A stretch of 64,000 bases of DNA from Methanomicrobium sp. W14 (GTDB lineage: Archaea > Halobacteriota > Methanomicrobia > Methanomicrobiales > Methanomicrobiaceae): the NCBI RefSeq assembly GCF_017875315.1, contig NZ_JAGGMM010000001.1, positions 1 through 64,000 of the forward strand. Reading direction: 5' to 3'. Position 1 is the stretch's first letter, and each line of letters starts with the position of its first letter. The notes under the pieces are model-generated. The model saw nothing but the letters and a program-made list of their open reading frames with translations. It had not been told where the DNA came from and searched no databases. The position numbers and the translations under genes were made by a program. This document shows positions 9,256 through 17,631 of the stretch, piece after piece.

Positions 9256-9310
9256 TGACTGAAAGGTTAGAGAATTTACTTAAGCCTGGTAAAAAAGTGG
9301 AAGTTTTAAA

Positions 9311-10987
9311 ATGGAGTCGGAGAAGCATGGGACAGACAGGGCAGGGCAGGGGGTTGCGCCCGGATATGATGATGGTGTAGCTGAAATTATCGGTGCACTT
9401 CTTCTTATTGCAATTATTTCCGTTACTGTCGGAATAGTTGCAATAGTTGCCTTTTCAAATGTTTCTTCTGTAGTTGAAACTCCTGCCCTGAGAGTAGGGC
9501 TTTATGATGACAGCGGAAATATCAGTCTTCTTCACCAGGGAGGAGACCCCATGTACAGGCAGACCACGCGGATAACGGTCGACGGCGTTGACAGGACAGA
9601 TGATTTTGAAAACGAGGGTGAAGGAGGTGTCTGGAATACGTTTTCGACGGGAGACCTTCTTACAAGTTTTGTTCCTTACGCTGAAGATGCGAAAGTCCAG
9701 ATAATATATACCGCTTCTGAAAACCCGACGGTCATTGAGGAACTGTCAGGTCAGCCTGAGGTTTCTTCTGCACCTGTTGCAAACTTCTCGTTTTCTCCCA
9801 CTTCGGGATACGCACCTCTTGAGGTATCCTTCGAAGATCAGTCTTCAGGAGATACAACATCATATTACTGGGACTTCGGTGACGGTAATACCTCAACCGT
9901 TTCCAATCCTTCCCACACATACGCCAGTTCAGGCACATACGAAGTAACACTAACTGTGTGCAACGGGGATGCATGCACCTCAATAACAAAGAGCATAACA
10001 GTCTTTGGATTTTCAGACTTTGTCGTGAATGAAAGTGTGTTTGTGTACGGTGATTACGTATACCTTCATGGTGGTAATGATGTTACAGGCACAGGTTCTA
10101 CTGTTATAATAACGGGTGACCTGGAAAATAACGGTGGAGTTCACTTATATGTTACTAATGTATACGTTGACGGGTCAGTTGATCTTGGAGGGAGTGCAGT
10201 TCTTGGCTCTGAAACTGACTCAAATATAATTTATATAACCGGAGATATGAGCCTTAAAGGAGACCCAAATGTTTACGGTGATACATACGTAGAAGGGAAT
10301 GTTGATCTTGGAGATTCATCGTATATTCATGGTGACCTGTATACAAATGGGAATCTCAATTTTGGTACAGGTGATCTTTTTGGTGAAACTCATGTAAACG
10401 GAGATTTCACTATGACTAATACTGGTACAATACATGGGAATATGTACATTAACGGTGATCTATCTCTGGAAAAAATTCCTGCTATTGATGACGGGGTGTT
10501 TATCTATTATACTGGATCAGATCACAAAGAAAATTATCCTCAGGATATAATTGACAAATGCATTCATGTTGATTCTGTCCCGGAATTTTCAATGCCGGAA
10601 TTTATTGGTATGCCTATACCTTCTGCAAAATCATCTGACTGGTATGGTTCACGAGGGTACGTTTTGGGTAGCGATGTAAGCGTTCTGAAAAACGGAACGA
10701 AGATATATTCTGAGAGCGGATATTCGAAAACCTGGCGGTGGAATGATGAAGGTGCTGAAAATATTGTTATCATTGCAAAGACTGGTGATATCACATTGGA
10801 TCGTTTCTGGAATATTCCTGTAACAGGTGTTCTCTTTGCCCCCAATGGAAAAGTAACATATACAGGTTCGTCTTTTGAGGGAGTTGTCATTGCAAAGGAT
10901 GGATTTTATGTCACAAACGGAGGGACAGGTATAGTATTCAAGAATTTGGATGAATACATAGCAGACCCTGCTGATTATCCGTTTTAG
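9311..10987 (+). CDS. pilin-like PKD/beta-helix surface protein (558 aa)
   Basis: Modular exported protein. Residues about 20-50 are a pilin-type segment (GVAEIIGALLLIAIISV and following). Residues about 155-232 form a PKD domain (YYWDFGDGN, HTYASSGTYEVTLTV). Residues about 236-388 are short GD/NG repeats (YVEGNVDLG, LYTNGNLNFG, MYINGDLSL) resembling a bactofilin-like right-handed beta-helix. Residues about 430-558 are a compact C-terminal domain containing AKSSDWYGSRGYV and TGVLFAPNGKV. That domain is nearly repeated in the next gene, down to the final DYPF. It probably sits on the cell surface or in a pilus-like structure. A conserved DUF7305-type domain is likely, but that name is from memory. 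Confidence 0.82.
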   Translation: MESEKHGTDRAGQGVAPGYDDGVAEIIGALLLIAIISVTVGIVAIVAFSNVSSVVETPALRVGLYDDSGNISLLHQGGDPMYRQTTRITVDGVDRTDDFENEGEGGVWNTFSTGDLLTSFVPYAEDAKVQIIYTASENPTVIEELSGQPEVSSAPVANFSFSPTSGYAPLEVSFEDQSSGDTTSYYWDFGDGNTSTVSNPSHTYASSGTYEVTLTVCNGDACTSITKSITVFGFSDFVVNESVFVYGDYVYLHGGNDVTGTGSTVIITGDLENNGGVHLYVTNVYVDGSVDLGGSAVLGSETDSNIIYITGDMSLKGDPNVYGDTYVEGNVDLGDSSYIHGDLYTNGNLNFGTGDLFGETHVNGDFTMTNTGTIHGNMYINGDLSLEKIPAIDDGVFIYYTGSDHKENYPQDIIDKCIHVDSVPEFSMPEFIGMPIPSAKSSDWYGSRGYVLGSDVSVLKNGTKIYSESGYSKTWRWNDEGAENIVIIAKTGDITLDRFWNIPVTGVLFAPNGKVTYTGSSFEGVVIAKDGFYVTNGGTGIVFKNLDEYIADPADYPF

Positions 10988-11186
10988 TCAATAATCAGCA
11001 GTCTGTGATATGGAAGATAATGAGTATATTTTTAAATACCTATAAAATGTAGGAACACACAAAGGTCATCTGTTAAGGGGTTTTCATTGGTGTATGAAAA
11101 AATAGGTTTTCCCGTTTTTTTGGATTACAATATAAATTATAATTTTGTCATATTGAGGGGGCTGGCAACTATTGACTGGAGACGGC

Positions 11187-13769
11187 ATGGTGGACGAAGA
11201 CAGATATAATATATGCGTTTGTGAAGCGGTTTCGGATATCGTCGGAGCTATTCTTATGATATCACTGGTTGTAATAGGTATTGCCATTGTAGGAGTTTTT
11301 GTAACAGGCCAGAATACTCCGACTGAAATTCCGAGTCTGTCGGTTATTCCTGATACCACAGGTAATGACCTGCTTTTGTATCATTCCGGAGGAGACTCTC
11401 TAAAAAGCGGAGAATTTTATGTCCGTGTCGATGGCACTGATTATTACCCTGATCAAATGGAGCTTATAGATCAGGGCGATGACATATATTCCGGTTCAGA
11501 TAACTGGAATTCATGGGATGTCGGGCAGACGCTTGTCATACCGGATGAAAGCGATTATAAGCAGGTTCAGATAATCTCCACAACCGGATCCGGCAGTGTT
11601 ATTGCAAGTATAGGTGATTTCACAGATACGTCTGCACCTACGGGTACCACCTCTCCTACAAGTCCAACAGGCACTACTTCTCCTACAAGTCCTACAGGTA
11701 CTACTTCTCCTACTCCGGGACCACTGCCTGTAGCGGACTTCACAGCCAATGTCACTTCAGGAATCGCGCCTCTTATAGTGAACTTCACCGACCTTTCCTA
11801 TGGAAACGGGGCCAATATAACGTCATGGTCATGGAACTTCGGTGACGGTTCTGCCTCGGCGGACCAGAACCCGGTCCATGTGTACAATTACGGAGGCAGC
11901 TATAACGTCACTCTTACAGTTTCAACCATTTACGGCAGCGATTCGGAGATCAAAGCCCGTTACATCAACGTGAGCGGACTTCCGCAGCCTGCCGCGTGGT
12001 GGAAGTTCGATGAGTCTTCAGGAAATACCGCTGTTGACTCGTCCGGAAATAATAATAACGGGGTCATAAACGGCCCTGTATTGCGTGGTGTTGGAGCATG
12101 CGAAAATGCGCTTTATTTCGACGGTACAACAAATTACGTCTCCGTTCCTGACAGCAGCACGCTTGACGCCCCGTCTGAGATTACTTTAACTGCATGGATT
12201 TATCCCGAGCACCCGGTAAACAAGTCCGGAATTCAGGACCAGTACAGAAACTACGTTTCCCTCGTTGACAAAGGCGAAGACGACAGTGACAACTACGAAT
12301 TTTTCGTCCAGAAAACTGACAATATAAGCCGCCTGACATTTGAATCGGGTAACACGTATAATTTCAACAGTCTGTCGTATGGATACAACAGGTGGCAGCA
12401 CCTTGCATGCGTTATAGATTCGGGCTCTTCAACAGGAACAGTATATATTGATGGTGAAGAGGCCGGAACATTTACGGTCGGGTCATCTCTCACCACAAAT
12501 GACCAGCCGGTCTATATCGGCATGCAGAGGATAAACTCTCATCCCGACTGGGCGACATTCAACTTCAAAGGATGGCTTGATGACGTTAGACTTTACACGA
12601 CTGCCCTTACAGGTGACCAGGTAAGAGACATCTATGACACCTGCACACCGCCGGCAACTCCTGTTGCAAACTTTACTGCGAATCAGACTGTCGGAGAAAC
12701 ACCGTTTGCAGTTAATTTCACGGATCTTTCAACGGGAGACCCGATATCATGGATGTGGAATTTTGGTGACAATACCATTTCAACAGAGCAGAATCCGGTT
12801 CACACATATACTGATGCCGGAAATTATACGGTTTCACTGACTGCAACAAACAATGGAGGTTCTGATACTGAGGTAAAGACAGATTATATAAATGTCAGTC
12901 TTTCTTTTGCAGATTACATTGTAACTGAAAATGTGTTTGTTTATGGGTACCAGCTGGAATTTAACGGAGGAACTATAACCGGTTCCGGTTCAACCATTGT
13001 AGTTAGGGGTGGCGGAGTAACAACCGAGGATTTAAACGGCGGAGCCTCACTTTCGGCGTCTTATATTTACATTGATGGCCCTGTGGATCTTGACGGTGGA
13101 AGTGCTGATTTGGGATCTCAGGTGTATCCAGGAATTATATCAGTTAATGGTGATGTAACACTTTGGGCTGGTGATCGTGATGTTTATGGGGATCTTTATG
13201 TAAATGGCGACTTTGCAATAAAAGATGCCAATATACACGGTGATGTTTATGTTAATGGAGACCTGACACTTGGATGGACACCTAGCTTTGATTCTGATTC
13301 ATACATTTATTATACAGGAACCATAACTTACCCGGATAATTATCCTGTGGATGTTATTAACAGATGTATACATGTAGATTCTGTCGAAGTCATTGATATG
13401 CCTGATTATGAAATTCCCCAGGCAAAGTCGTCTGACTGGTATAATTCCCGAGGATACGTGTCCGGTGGTACTCTTTCGAGCGGAATTAAGATATTTGCTG
13501 ACAGTTATTCCTCTACAGACTGGATTAAAGGTGGCAAGGCGGAAAATGTTATTGTTGTCGCATCAACAGGTGATATAACGATAAGTCATGGAGGTATTAC
13601 AGTGACAGGAGTACTATTTGCACCCAACGGAAAGGTAATCTTTAACGGAGCTTCCTTTGAAGGTGTAGTCATTGCAAAGGACGGATTTTATGTCTCAAGC
13701 GGTGGAACCTCAGTTGTCTTTAAAAATATGGATGAATACATAACCGACTCATCAGATTATCCGTTCTAA
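11187..13769 (+). CDS. pilin-like PKD-LamG-PKD-beta-helix surface protein (860 aa)
   Basis: Paralogue of the preceding gene with extra modules. A pilin-type helix lies at about residues 12-38 (VSDIVGAILMISLVVIGIAI). A Thr/Pro/Ser linker of three PTGTTSPTS-type 9-residue repeats covers about 151-181. Then come PKD 1 at about 181-262 (SWSWNFGDGS), a LamG-like concanavalin fold at about 268-483 (AAWWKFDESSGN to WLDDVRLYTTALTGDQ), PKD 2 at about 490-571 (WMWNFGDN), GD/NG beta-helix repeats at about 573-705, and the shared C-terminal domain ending DYPF. LamG and PKD domains usually bind glycans or form stalks. ATG 11187 follows GGAG at good spacing; TTG 11172, preceded by GAGGGGG, is an alternative start. 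Confidence 0.82.
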   Translation: MVDEDRYNICVCEAVSDIVGAILMISLVVIGIAIVGVFVTGQNTPTEIPSLSVIPDTTGNDLLLYHSGGDSLKSGEFYVRVDGTDYYPDQMELIDQGDDIYSGSDNWNSWDVGQTLVIPDESDYKQVQIISTTGSGSVIASIGDFTDTSAPTGTTSPTSPTGTTSPTSPTGTTSPTPGPLPVADFTANVTSGIAPLIVNFTDLSYGNGANITSWSWNFGDGSASADQNPVHVYNYGGSYNVTLTVSTIYGSDSEIKARYINVSGLPQPAAWWKFDESSGNTAVDSSGNNNNGVINGPVLRGVGACENALYFDGTTNYVSVPDSSTLDAPSEITLTAWIYPEHPVNKSGIQDQYRNYVSLVDKGEDDSDNYEFFVQKTDNISRLTFESGNTYNFNSLSYGYNRWQHLACVIDSGSSTGTVYIDGEEAGTFTVGSSLTTNDQPVYIGMQRINSHPDWATFNFKGWLDDVRLYTTALTGDQVRDIYDTCTPPATPVANFTANQTVGETPFAVNFTDLSTGDPISWMWNFGDNTISTEQNPVHTYTDAGNYTVSLTATNNGGSDTEVKTDYINVSLSFADYIVTENVFVYGYQLEFNGGTITGSGSTIVVRGGGVTTEDLNGGASLSASYIYIDGPVDLDGGSADLGSQVYPGIISVNGDVTLWAGDRDVYGDLYVNGDFAIKDANIHGDVYVNGDLTLGWTPSFDSDSYIYYTGTITYPDNYPVDVINRCIHVDSVEVIDMPDYEIPQAKSSDWYNSRGYVSGGTLSSGIKIFADSYSSTDWIKGGKAENVIVVASTGDITISHGGITVTGVLFAPNGKVIFNGASFEGVVIAKDGFYVSSGGTSVVFKNMDEYITDSSDYPF
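11637..11717 (+). repeat. 27-bp tandem repeat (3 copies) encoding a Pro/Thr/Ser linker
   Basis: Three consecutive 27-base units in frame, each encoding PTGTTSPTS or a variant, lie between the pilin-like stalk and the first PKD domain. Copies differ mainly at third codon positions. Such linkers are often O-glycosylated and can change copy number by slippage without breaking the frame. Confidence 0.85.
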
Positions 13770-13799
13770 AAATAATTTTAACATTTTGATAAAAAATAG

Positions 13800-13838
13800 A
13801 GAATGTTGGTATATTAAATCTCTAGTATATCCCATTCT
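13800..13838. terminator. imperfect hairpin in convergent intergenic gap
   Basis: AGAATG at 13800-13805 pairs with CATTCT at 13833-13838, and the inner GGTATAT and GTATATCC stretches can extend the stem imperfectly. It lies between the convergent surface-protein and zinc-ribbon genes, with A/T runs at 13791-13796 and 13852-13866. A termination or mRNA-end role is inferred. Confidence 0.4.
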
Positions 13839-13886
13839 ATGGTTCCTACCTAAAAAATAAAAAAAAGCACAATTTTTAAAAATATT

Positions 13887-14279
13887 CTATTTGGTTTTCT
13901 TTCTGCCCTTTTTCTTCTTTGCCATTGAAAGAATATCGACGATGTATTTGTCGTCAGACCCCATCTGCATAATCATGTCATCGCCCTTTGCCAGTTTCTC
14001 TATATTAAGTTCATAAGAACCGGGACTGACCACCCTGATGCTCTCTATTCTGTCATAAATTTCGGTCTTTTCATCGCTTTTGCCGGTTTTTAACTCGACA
14101 ATCTCTTCTTTCTTTTCTTCGGCAAGTTTTTTTATGGATTTCTCTTCAAGGACGTCCTTGTGGACGTCCTCGTTTTTGATATACAAAAATTTTTTGCCGC
14201 CGCAGCTTGGACAGCCTTTTAAAATCTCCGTGGAACCGTCCCCAAATTCCCTTCCACACTGTATACACTTATGCGGCAT
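13887..14279 (-). CDS. OapC/ArvC-like zinc-ribbon protein
   Basis: 130-residue protein with an N-terminal zinc ribbon (C5-x2-C8 and C23-x2-C26), a charged Lys/Glu-rich middle of about 50 residues likely to be disordered or coiled, then a short domain (YDRIESIRVVSPGSYELNIEKL) and a very basic KKKKGRKKTK tail. It belongs to the archaeal zinc-ribbon family (COG3364) that travels with a DUF2073 protein and an Era-like GTPase, as here. The Haloferax homologues were named origin-associated proteins. The molecular role is unknown. It is the last gene of the leftward trio, 10 bases after the DUF2073 stop. Confidence 0.8.
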   Translation of the reverse strand: MPHKCIQCGREFGDGSTEILKGCPSCGGKKFLYIKNEDVHKDVLEEKSIKKLAEEKKEEIVELKTGKSDEKTEIYDRIESIRVVSPGSYELNIEKLAKGDDMIMQMGSDDKYIVDILSMAKKKKGRKKTK

Positions 14280-14289
14280 GACTATTCTT

Positions 14290-14679
14290 TCACCTTGAAG
14301 AGACCCAGGTACTTATGAGGTCCTTGTCCTTCTTTAATGTCTTCATCTGGTTTGCAGGACCAATTACCGTAAGACGTCCTGAAGAGCTCTCCTTCTTCCC
14401 GAAAAGACCGCCGAAAAGACCACCCTGCTTCTGGTTTTCCTGCTTGTCTGCCGAGTAGGTCTCCATCTCGATACCTGCAAAGCCGTCAGGTGTTATCTCA
14501 CGCATTGTCGTCTCGATGAGCATACTCTGTTCGTCAGGAGAAAGACCCTTTTCGAGGACAACAACGTTTCCATCCATGACCTCGTCCAGAATAAGCCTTA
14601 CCTTCTCAAGGGTAGTTAAATGTTCGAGACGTTCTGCAGAGATTAGGTCTATTTGTACACCCTGGATCATTGGAATCAC
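14290..14679 (-). CDS. DUF2073 (OapB/ArvB-like) protein
   Basis: 129-residue archaeal conserved protein, function unknown. The N-terminal part (MIQGVQIDLISAERLEHL and EKVRLILDEVMDGNVVVLEKG) and the GIEMETYSAD segment fit DUF2073. A low-complexity Gly/Lys stretch (GGLFGGLFGKKESSS) precedes a C-terminal RLTVIGPANQMKTLKKDKD strand-helix. The start overlaps the GTPase stop by 4 bases, indicating coupling. Constant association with the GTPase suggests it is its partner. Confidence 0.82.
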   Translation of the reverse strand: MIPMIQGVQIDLISAERLEHLTTLEKVRLILDEVMDGNVVVLEKGLSPDEQSMLIETTMREITPDGFAGIEMETYSADKQENQKQGGLFGGLFGKKESSSGRLTVIGPANQMKTLKKDKDLISTWVSSR

Positions 14680-15317
14680 CCGAAGTAGTCGATCATTTTT
14701 TCATATAGCTCTTCCACGTTGTTGCCCTCAAGTCCTGATATTGAAATTACGGGGTGTTGCGGGAAAGCGCTTTTAATCCTTGCTGAGGATGCGTCAGGCA
14801 GGTCGTTTTTGTTAGCCACAATTATAACGGGCAGGTCACGGCTTTCAATAATCCCCACTAACATGATATTGACCTGTATAAACGGATCCTGCGTAGAATC
14901 AAGCATGTATATTACTCCGTCGATATCCTCACGGAGCCAGTGCATTGCTTCTGCAACACCTTCTGTCGCCTCTCTTGCCCTGACTATTGCCTCGTCCTTG
15001 TCCATTCCGTATTCCAGGAACTCCTTATAGTCAATCTTTGTTGTAACCCCGGGTGTGTCAACGATATCGATTTTGATTGAGTTTCCCTTTTCGTCGGATA
15101 TCTTTATACCTTCCTTTCTTCGTGCCCTTCGTGTCTCGTGGGGGATCTCGCTTACGGGTCCTATTGCATCCCCGGTCCAGTCACGTACAATTCTGTTGCT
15201 AAGCGTTGTCTTTCCGGCATTAGGAGGGCCGTAAATACCGATCCTCATCTGCTTTTTTTTGAAAAGTCCGCTGAACAGTTTGGAAAATTTTTGTTTTGTC
15301 CTTACGAAAAAATTCAT
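14676..15317 (-). CDS. Era-like GTP-binding protein (OapA-like)
   Basis: 213-residue small GTPase. G1 is GPPNAGKTT at residues 30-38, G3 is DTPG at 87-90, and G4 is NKND near residue 171. A basic and hydrophobic N-terminus (FVRTKQKFSKLFSGLFKKK) could be an amphipathic membrane or nucleic-acid contact. The family is archaeal and conserved next to DUF2073 and the zinc-ribbon gene. It heads this leftward operon. A role near replication origins was proposed for haloarchaeal homologues only from gene position; no Cdc6/Orc gene is present here. Confidence 0.88.
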   Translation of the reverse strand: MNFFVRTKQKFSKLFSGLFKKKQMRIGIYGPPNAGKTTLSNRIVRDWTGDAIGPVSEIPHETRRARRKEGIKISDEKGNSIKIDIVDTPGVTTKIDYKEFLEYGMDKDEAIVRAREATEGVAEAMHWLREDIDGVIYMLDSTQDPFIQVNIMLVGIIESRDLPVIIVANKNDLPDASSARIKSAFPQHPVISISGLEGNNVEELYEKMIDYFG

Positions 15318-15592
15318 GTCCCAGTCTCCGTTTGTAACTAAAACTCTTTAATGTATTACATTATGTACAGTATAAAATAATATCATGTATCCTTTTGGTG
15401 AATAAGATTTCTATTGAGTTATGCATAAAAACGCCTTTTTTGCAATACATCACTTTTGTATATATTAATAGCGCTTTATGAAAATACAGAGTCATTAGTC
15501 TTTTATACTGACAGGATCATAGGTTAGCTTGTAGCCCTCTCTTCTGCCAGGAGAGGTGAAATATCTGCTTTCCTAAAAAGGGGGCAGAAAAC

Positions 15593-15600
15593 GGAGGTGA
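15593..15600 (+). promoter_or_regulatory. strong Shine-Dalgarno deciding a GTG start
   Basis: GGAGGTGA, a full complement of the archaeal 16S 3' end, lies 4 bases before GTG 15605. The ATG two bases earlier reads straight into a stop, so GTG is the start of the CBS-domain gene. Confidence 0.75.
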
Positions 15601-15604
15601 TCAT

Positions 15605-16174
15605 GTGAGTGAGAAAGGGATAGATACAAGGCGCTTTCAGATTGACGTACCCGTTAAGGAGGTCATGAGGTATAATCCTGTAACCATAGGTTCTGAGGCA
15701 ACAGTATGGAAAGCGGCGGAAAAGATGTGCCGCAATGAAGTAGGCAGCTGTATTGTTTTGCAGAACAATGTGCCCAAAGGCATAGTGACAGAGGAGGATT
15801 TGACCTGTAAAATTGTTGCTCTCAACAAAAAACCCGGTGAGGTTTACGTAAGTGAAATTATGAGCACACCTCTGATAACAATTGACTCCGACAAAACAGT
15901 GGGAGAAGCGACTCATATGATGGTATCACATAAAGTAAGAAGACTTCCTGTTGTTGAAAACCAGAAAGTGGTAGGTCTTGTTACTGTACGTGACATACTC
16001 TCTGTCTCAAACGAGCTCAATGAGATTATGTCAGATTTAATAAAAGTGAATCATGATTATGACGAGTCGATGACAGGAGTATGCGACGTATGCGGAAAGA
16101 TGTCCGACAGTCTTACACCTGTTGACGGAAGGCTTCTTTGCCCCGGCTGCAAAGGAAGCGATGATACTGATTAA
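15605..16174 (+). CDS. two-CBS-domain protein with C-terminal zinc ribbon
   Basis: 189 residues. Two CBS motifs (VKEVMRYNPVTIG through GIVTEEDL, and VSEIMSTPLITID through GLVTVRDIL) form one Bateman module that would bind an adenine nucleotide or SAM. The C-terminus is a zinc ribbon (CDVCGKM and LLCPGCKG). CBS plus zinc ribbon is a common archaeal arrangement, and ligand and target are unknown. It is the first of three consecutive CBS genes on this strand, each with its own leader of 250-350 bases, so they are probably separate transcripts. It is divergent from the OapABC-like trio. Confidence 0.85.
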   Translation: MSEKGIDTRRFQIDVPVKEVMRYNPVTIGSEATVWKAAEKMCRNEVGSCIVLQNNVPKGIVTEEDLTCKIVALNKKPGEVYVSEIMSTPLITIDSDKTVGEATHMMVSHKVRRLPVVENQKVVGLVTVRDILSVSNELNEIMSDLIKVNHDYDESMTGVCDVCGKMSDSLTPVDGRLLCPGCKGSDDTD

Positions 16175-16521
16175 TTTAAACAAGGCCTTTTAAGACCTTT
16201 AAAAATAATGATAATGGTTCTCTGCTGATGTAGCAGAATAAAAAGAGTAATCCGAAACGGAAATGAAACCGGAGAAGTGATTTTTGTTCTCTTTGGCAGA
16301 ATTAAAAATCTTTTTTCCTGTTTTTTAAAGGAGAATTGACATAAACTAAAAAAGCGGTAAGAAAATGTAACACCAGTGCAAAAGTTCAGATTACGCTTTA
16401 CGGCTTCACTGTGTTCATTTTCCCTAAACAATCAAAAAGACTAATATGATTACCAGATTTCAGTATAAACCGTGGATTTTACAGGAATAACTGCCCGGTT
16501 ACAGCAATAGGGAATGATTTC
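16175..16521. other. intergenic region between CBS genes, no gene seen
   Basis: AT-rich gap of 347 bases. Near its left end an AAGG...CCTTTT...AAGACCTT arrangement can fold into a weak hairpin that may end the upstream transcript. No tRNA, conserved ORF or repeat array is visible. A minus-strand frame (16171-16431) reads through but looks non-coding. Confidence 0.5.
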
Positions 16522-17385
16522 ATGCGTAAGGAAGTGAAACACCGCAATAATAAAGAAGTTGCAGACATAGCCACACATGATGTAATCTCGGTCTCCCCGA
16601 CCATGAGCATCATAGGTGCTGTTGAAACAATGACCCGCAAGGGCTTCAGACGCCTTCCGGTTACTGATTCCGGAACCAGCAAAATTATAGGAATGGTAAC
16701 TGCAGGAGACATCATAAATTTCATGGGAGGCGGTGAAAAGTTCAATCTTGTATCCGGAAAGCATAAGGGAAACATGATTGCCGCTTTAAATGACAGTGTC
16801 CGTGAAATTATGAGCACAAGGCTTCTGACTGTAAAGGAAAACACCAGAATAACTGATGTCGCAAAGACTATCGTTGATAAAAAATGCGGCGGGATACCAA
16901 TTGTAGATGAAGAAGGTATTCTTACCGGGATAGTTACGGAAAGAGACATCCTTAAAGTGTTCTGCAAAACCCCGAACTATCTGTGTGTCTCGGATATAAT
17001 GACAAAAAATCCTCATGTCACAACTCCGGACTCCCCTATATGCAGTGTCACAAAAGAGATGGTGACAAAAAAATTCCGCCGTCTTCCCGTTGTAAGCGAC
17101 GATGTGCTCTTCGGGATAATCACGGCAATGGATATTATGAATTATGTCGGAGACAAAGATGTCTTTAAGGAAATGATTACAGGAGATGTATCTGATGTCA
17201 TGTCTGTTCCGGTAAGAAAACTTATAAACGGGAACCTGTATACAACGACTCCTGACGAAAGCATAAGCAACGTCGCCATAGAGATGGTGGAAAAAGGCGT
17301 AGGTGCTTTGCCTGTAATCGAAAATTCACGTCTTGTAGGTGTAATCACCGAGTTTGACCTGGTAAGGGAATTATCAGTTGAATGA
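16522..17385 (+). CDS. four-CBS-domain protein
   Basis: 287 residues made almost entirely of four CBS domains: VADIATHDVISVSP to GMVTAGDII; VREIMSTRLLTV to GIVTERDIL; VSDIMTKNPHVTT to GIITAMDIM; and VSDVMSVPVRKL to GVITEFDLV. That is two Bateman modules in tandem with no effector domain. Such stand-alone proteins usually sense ATP/AMP or SAM and act on partners. ATG 16522 follows a weak GGAATGAT. It is a paralogue of the genes on either side. Confidence 0.86.
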   Translation: MRKEVKHRNNKEVADIATHDVISVSPTMSIIGAVETMTRKGFRRLPVTDSGTSKIIGMVTAGDIINFMGGGEKFNLVSGKHKGNMIAALNDSVREIMSTRLLTVKENTRITDVAKTIVDKKCGGIPIVDEEGILTGIVTERDILKVFCKTPNYLCVSDIMTKNPHVTTPDSPICSVTKEMVTKKFRRLPVVSDDVLFGIITAMDIMNYVGDKDVFKEMITGDVSDVMSVPVRKLINGNLYTTTPDESISNVAIEMVEKGVGALPVIENSRLVGVITEFDLVRELSVE

Positions 17386-17631
17386 CAGACTAAATGAAAT
17401 GTATAAGGTCTTTCTTTCATAAAGGAGGGAGAAATCAAATAAGCCTGATGCAGTTGGAAAAAGGGTTTATCCATCTGAAAAATCCAAAAAATAAAAAAAT
17501 CTGCCTGAAAAATAATCTGACGGCCCTGATGCCTGTTAATAAAAACGGGCGTTTCTGAGCCAGGCCTGGCAGAACGGGGAAATGAAAGAGAATAAAAAAA
17601 TATCATAAAACCTTAAACAGAGGTGTAAAAA

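Noticed and set aside
11637-11717. Tandem 27-bp repeats considered as a CRISPR array
   Set aside because: No spacers, units are contiguous and in frame, and they encode a Pro/Thr linker.
16171-16431. 86-residue minus-strand frame between CBS genes
   Set aside because: Phe/Ile/Lys-rich with no ribosome-binding site or family; ordinary AT-rich intergenic sequence.
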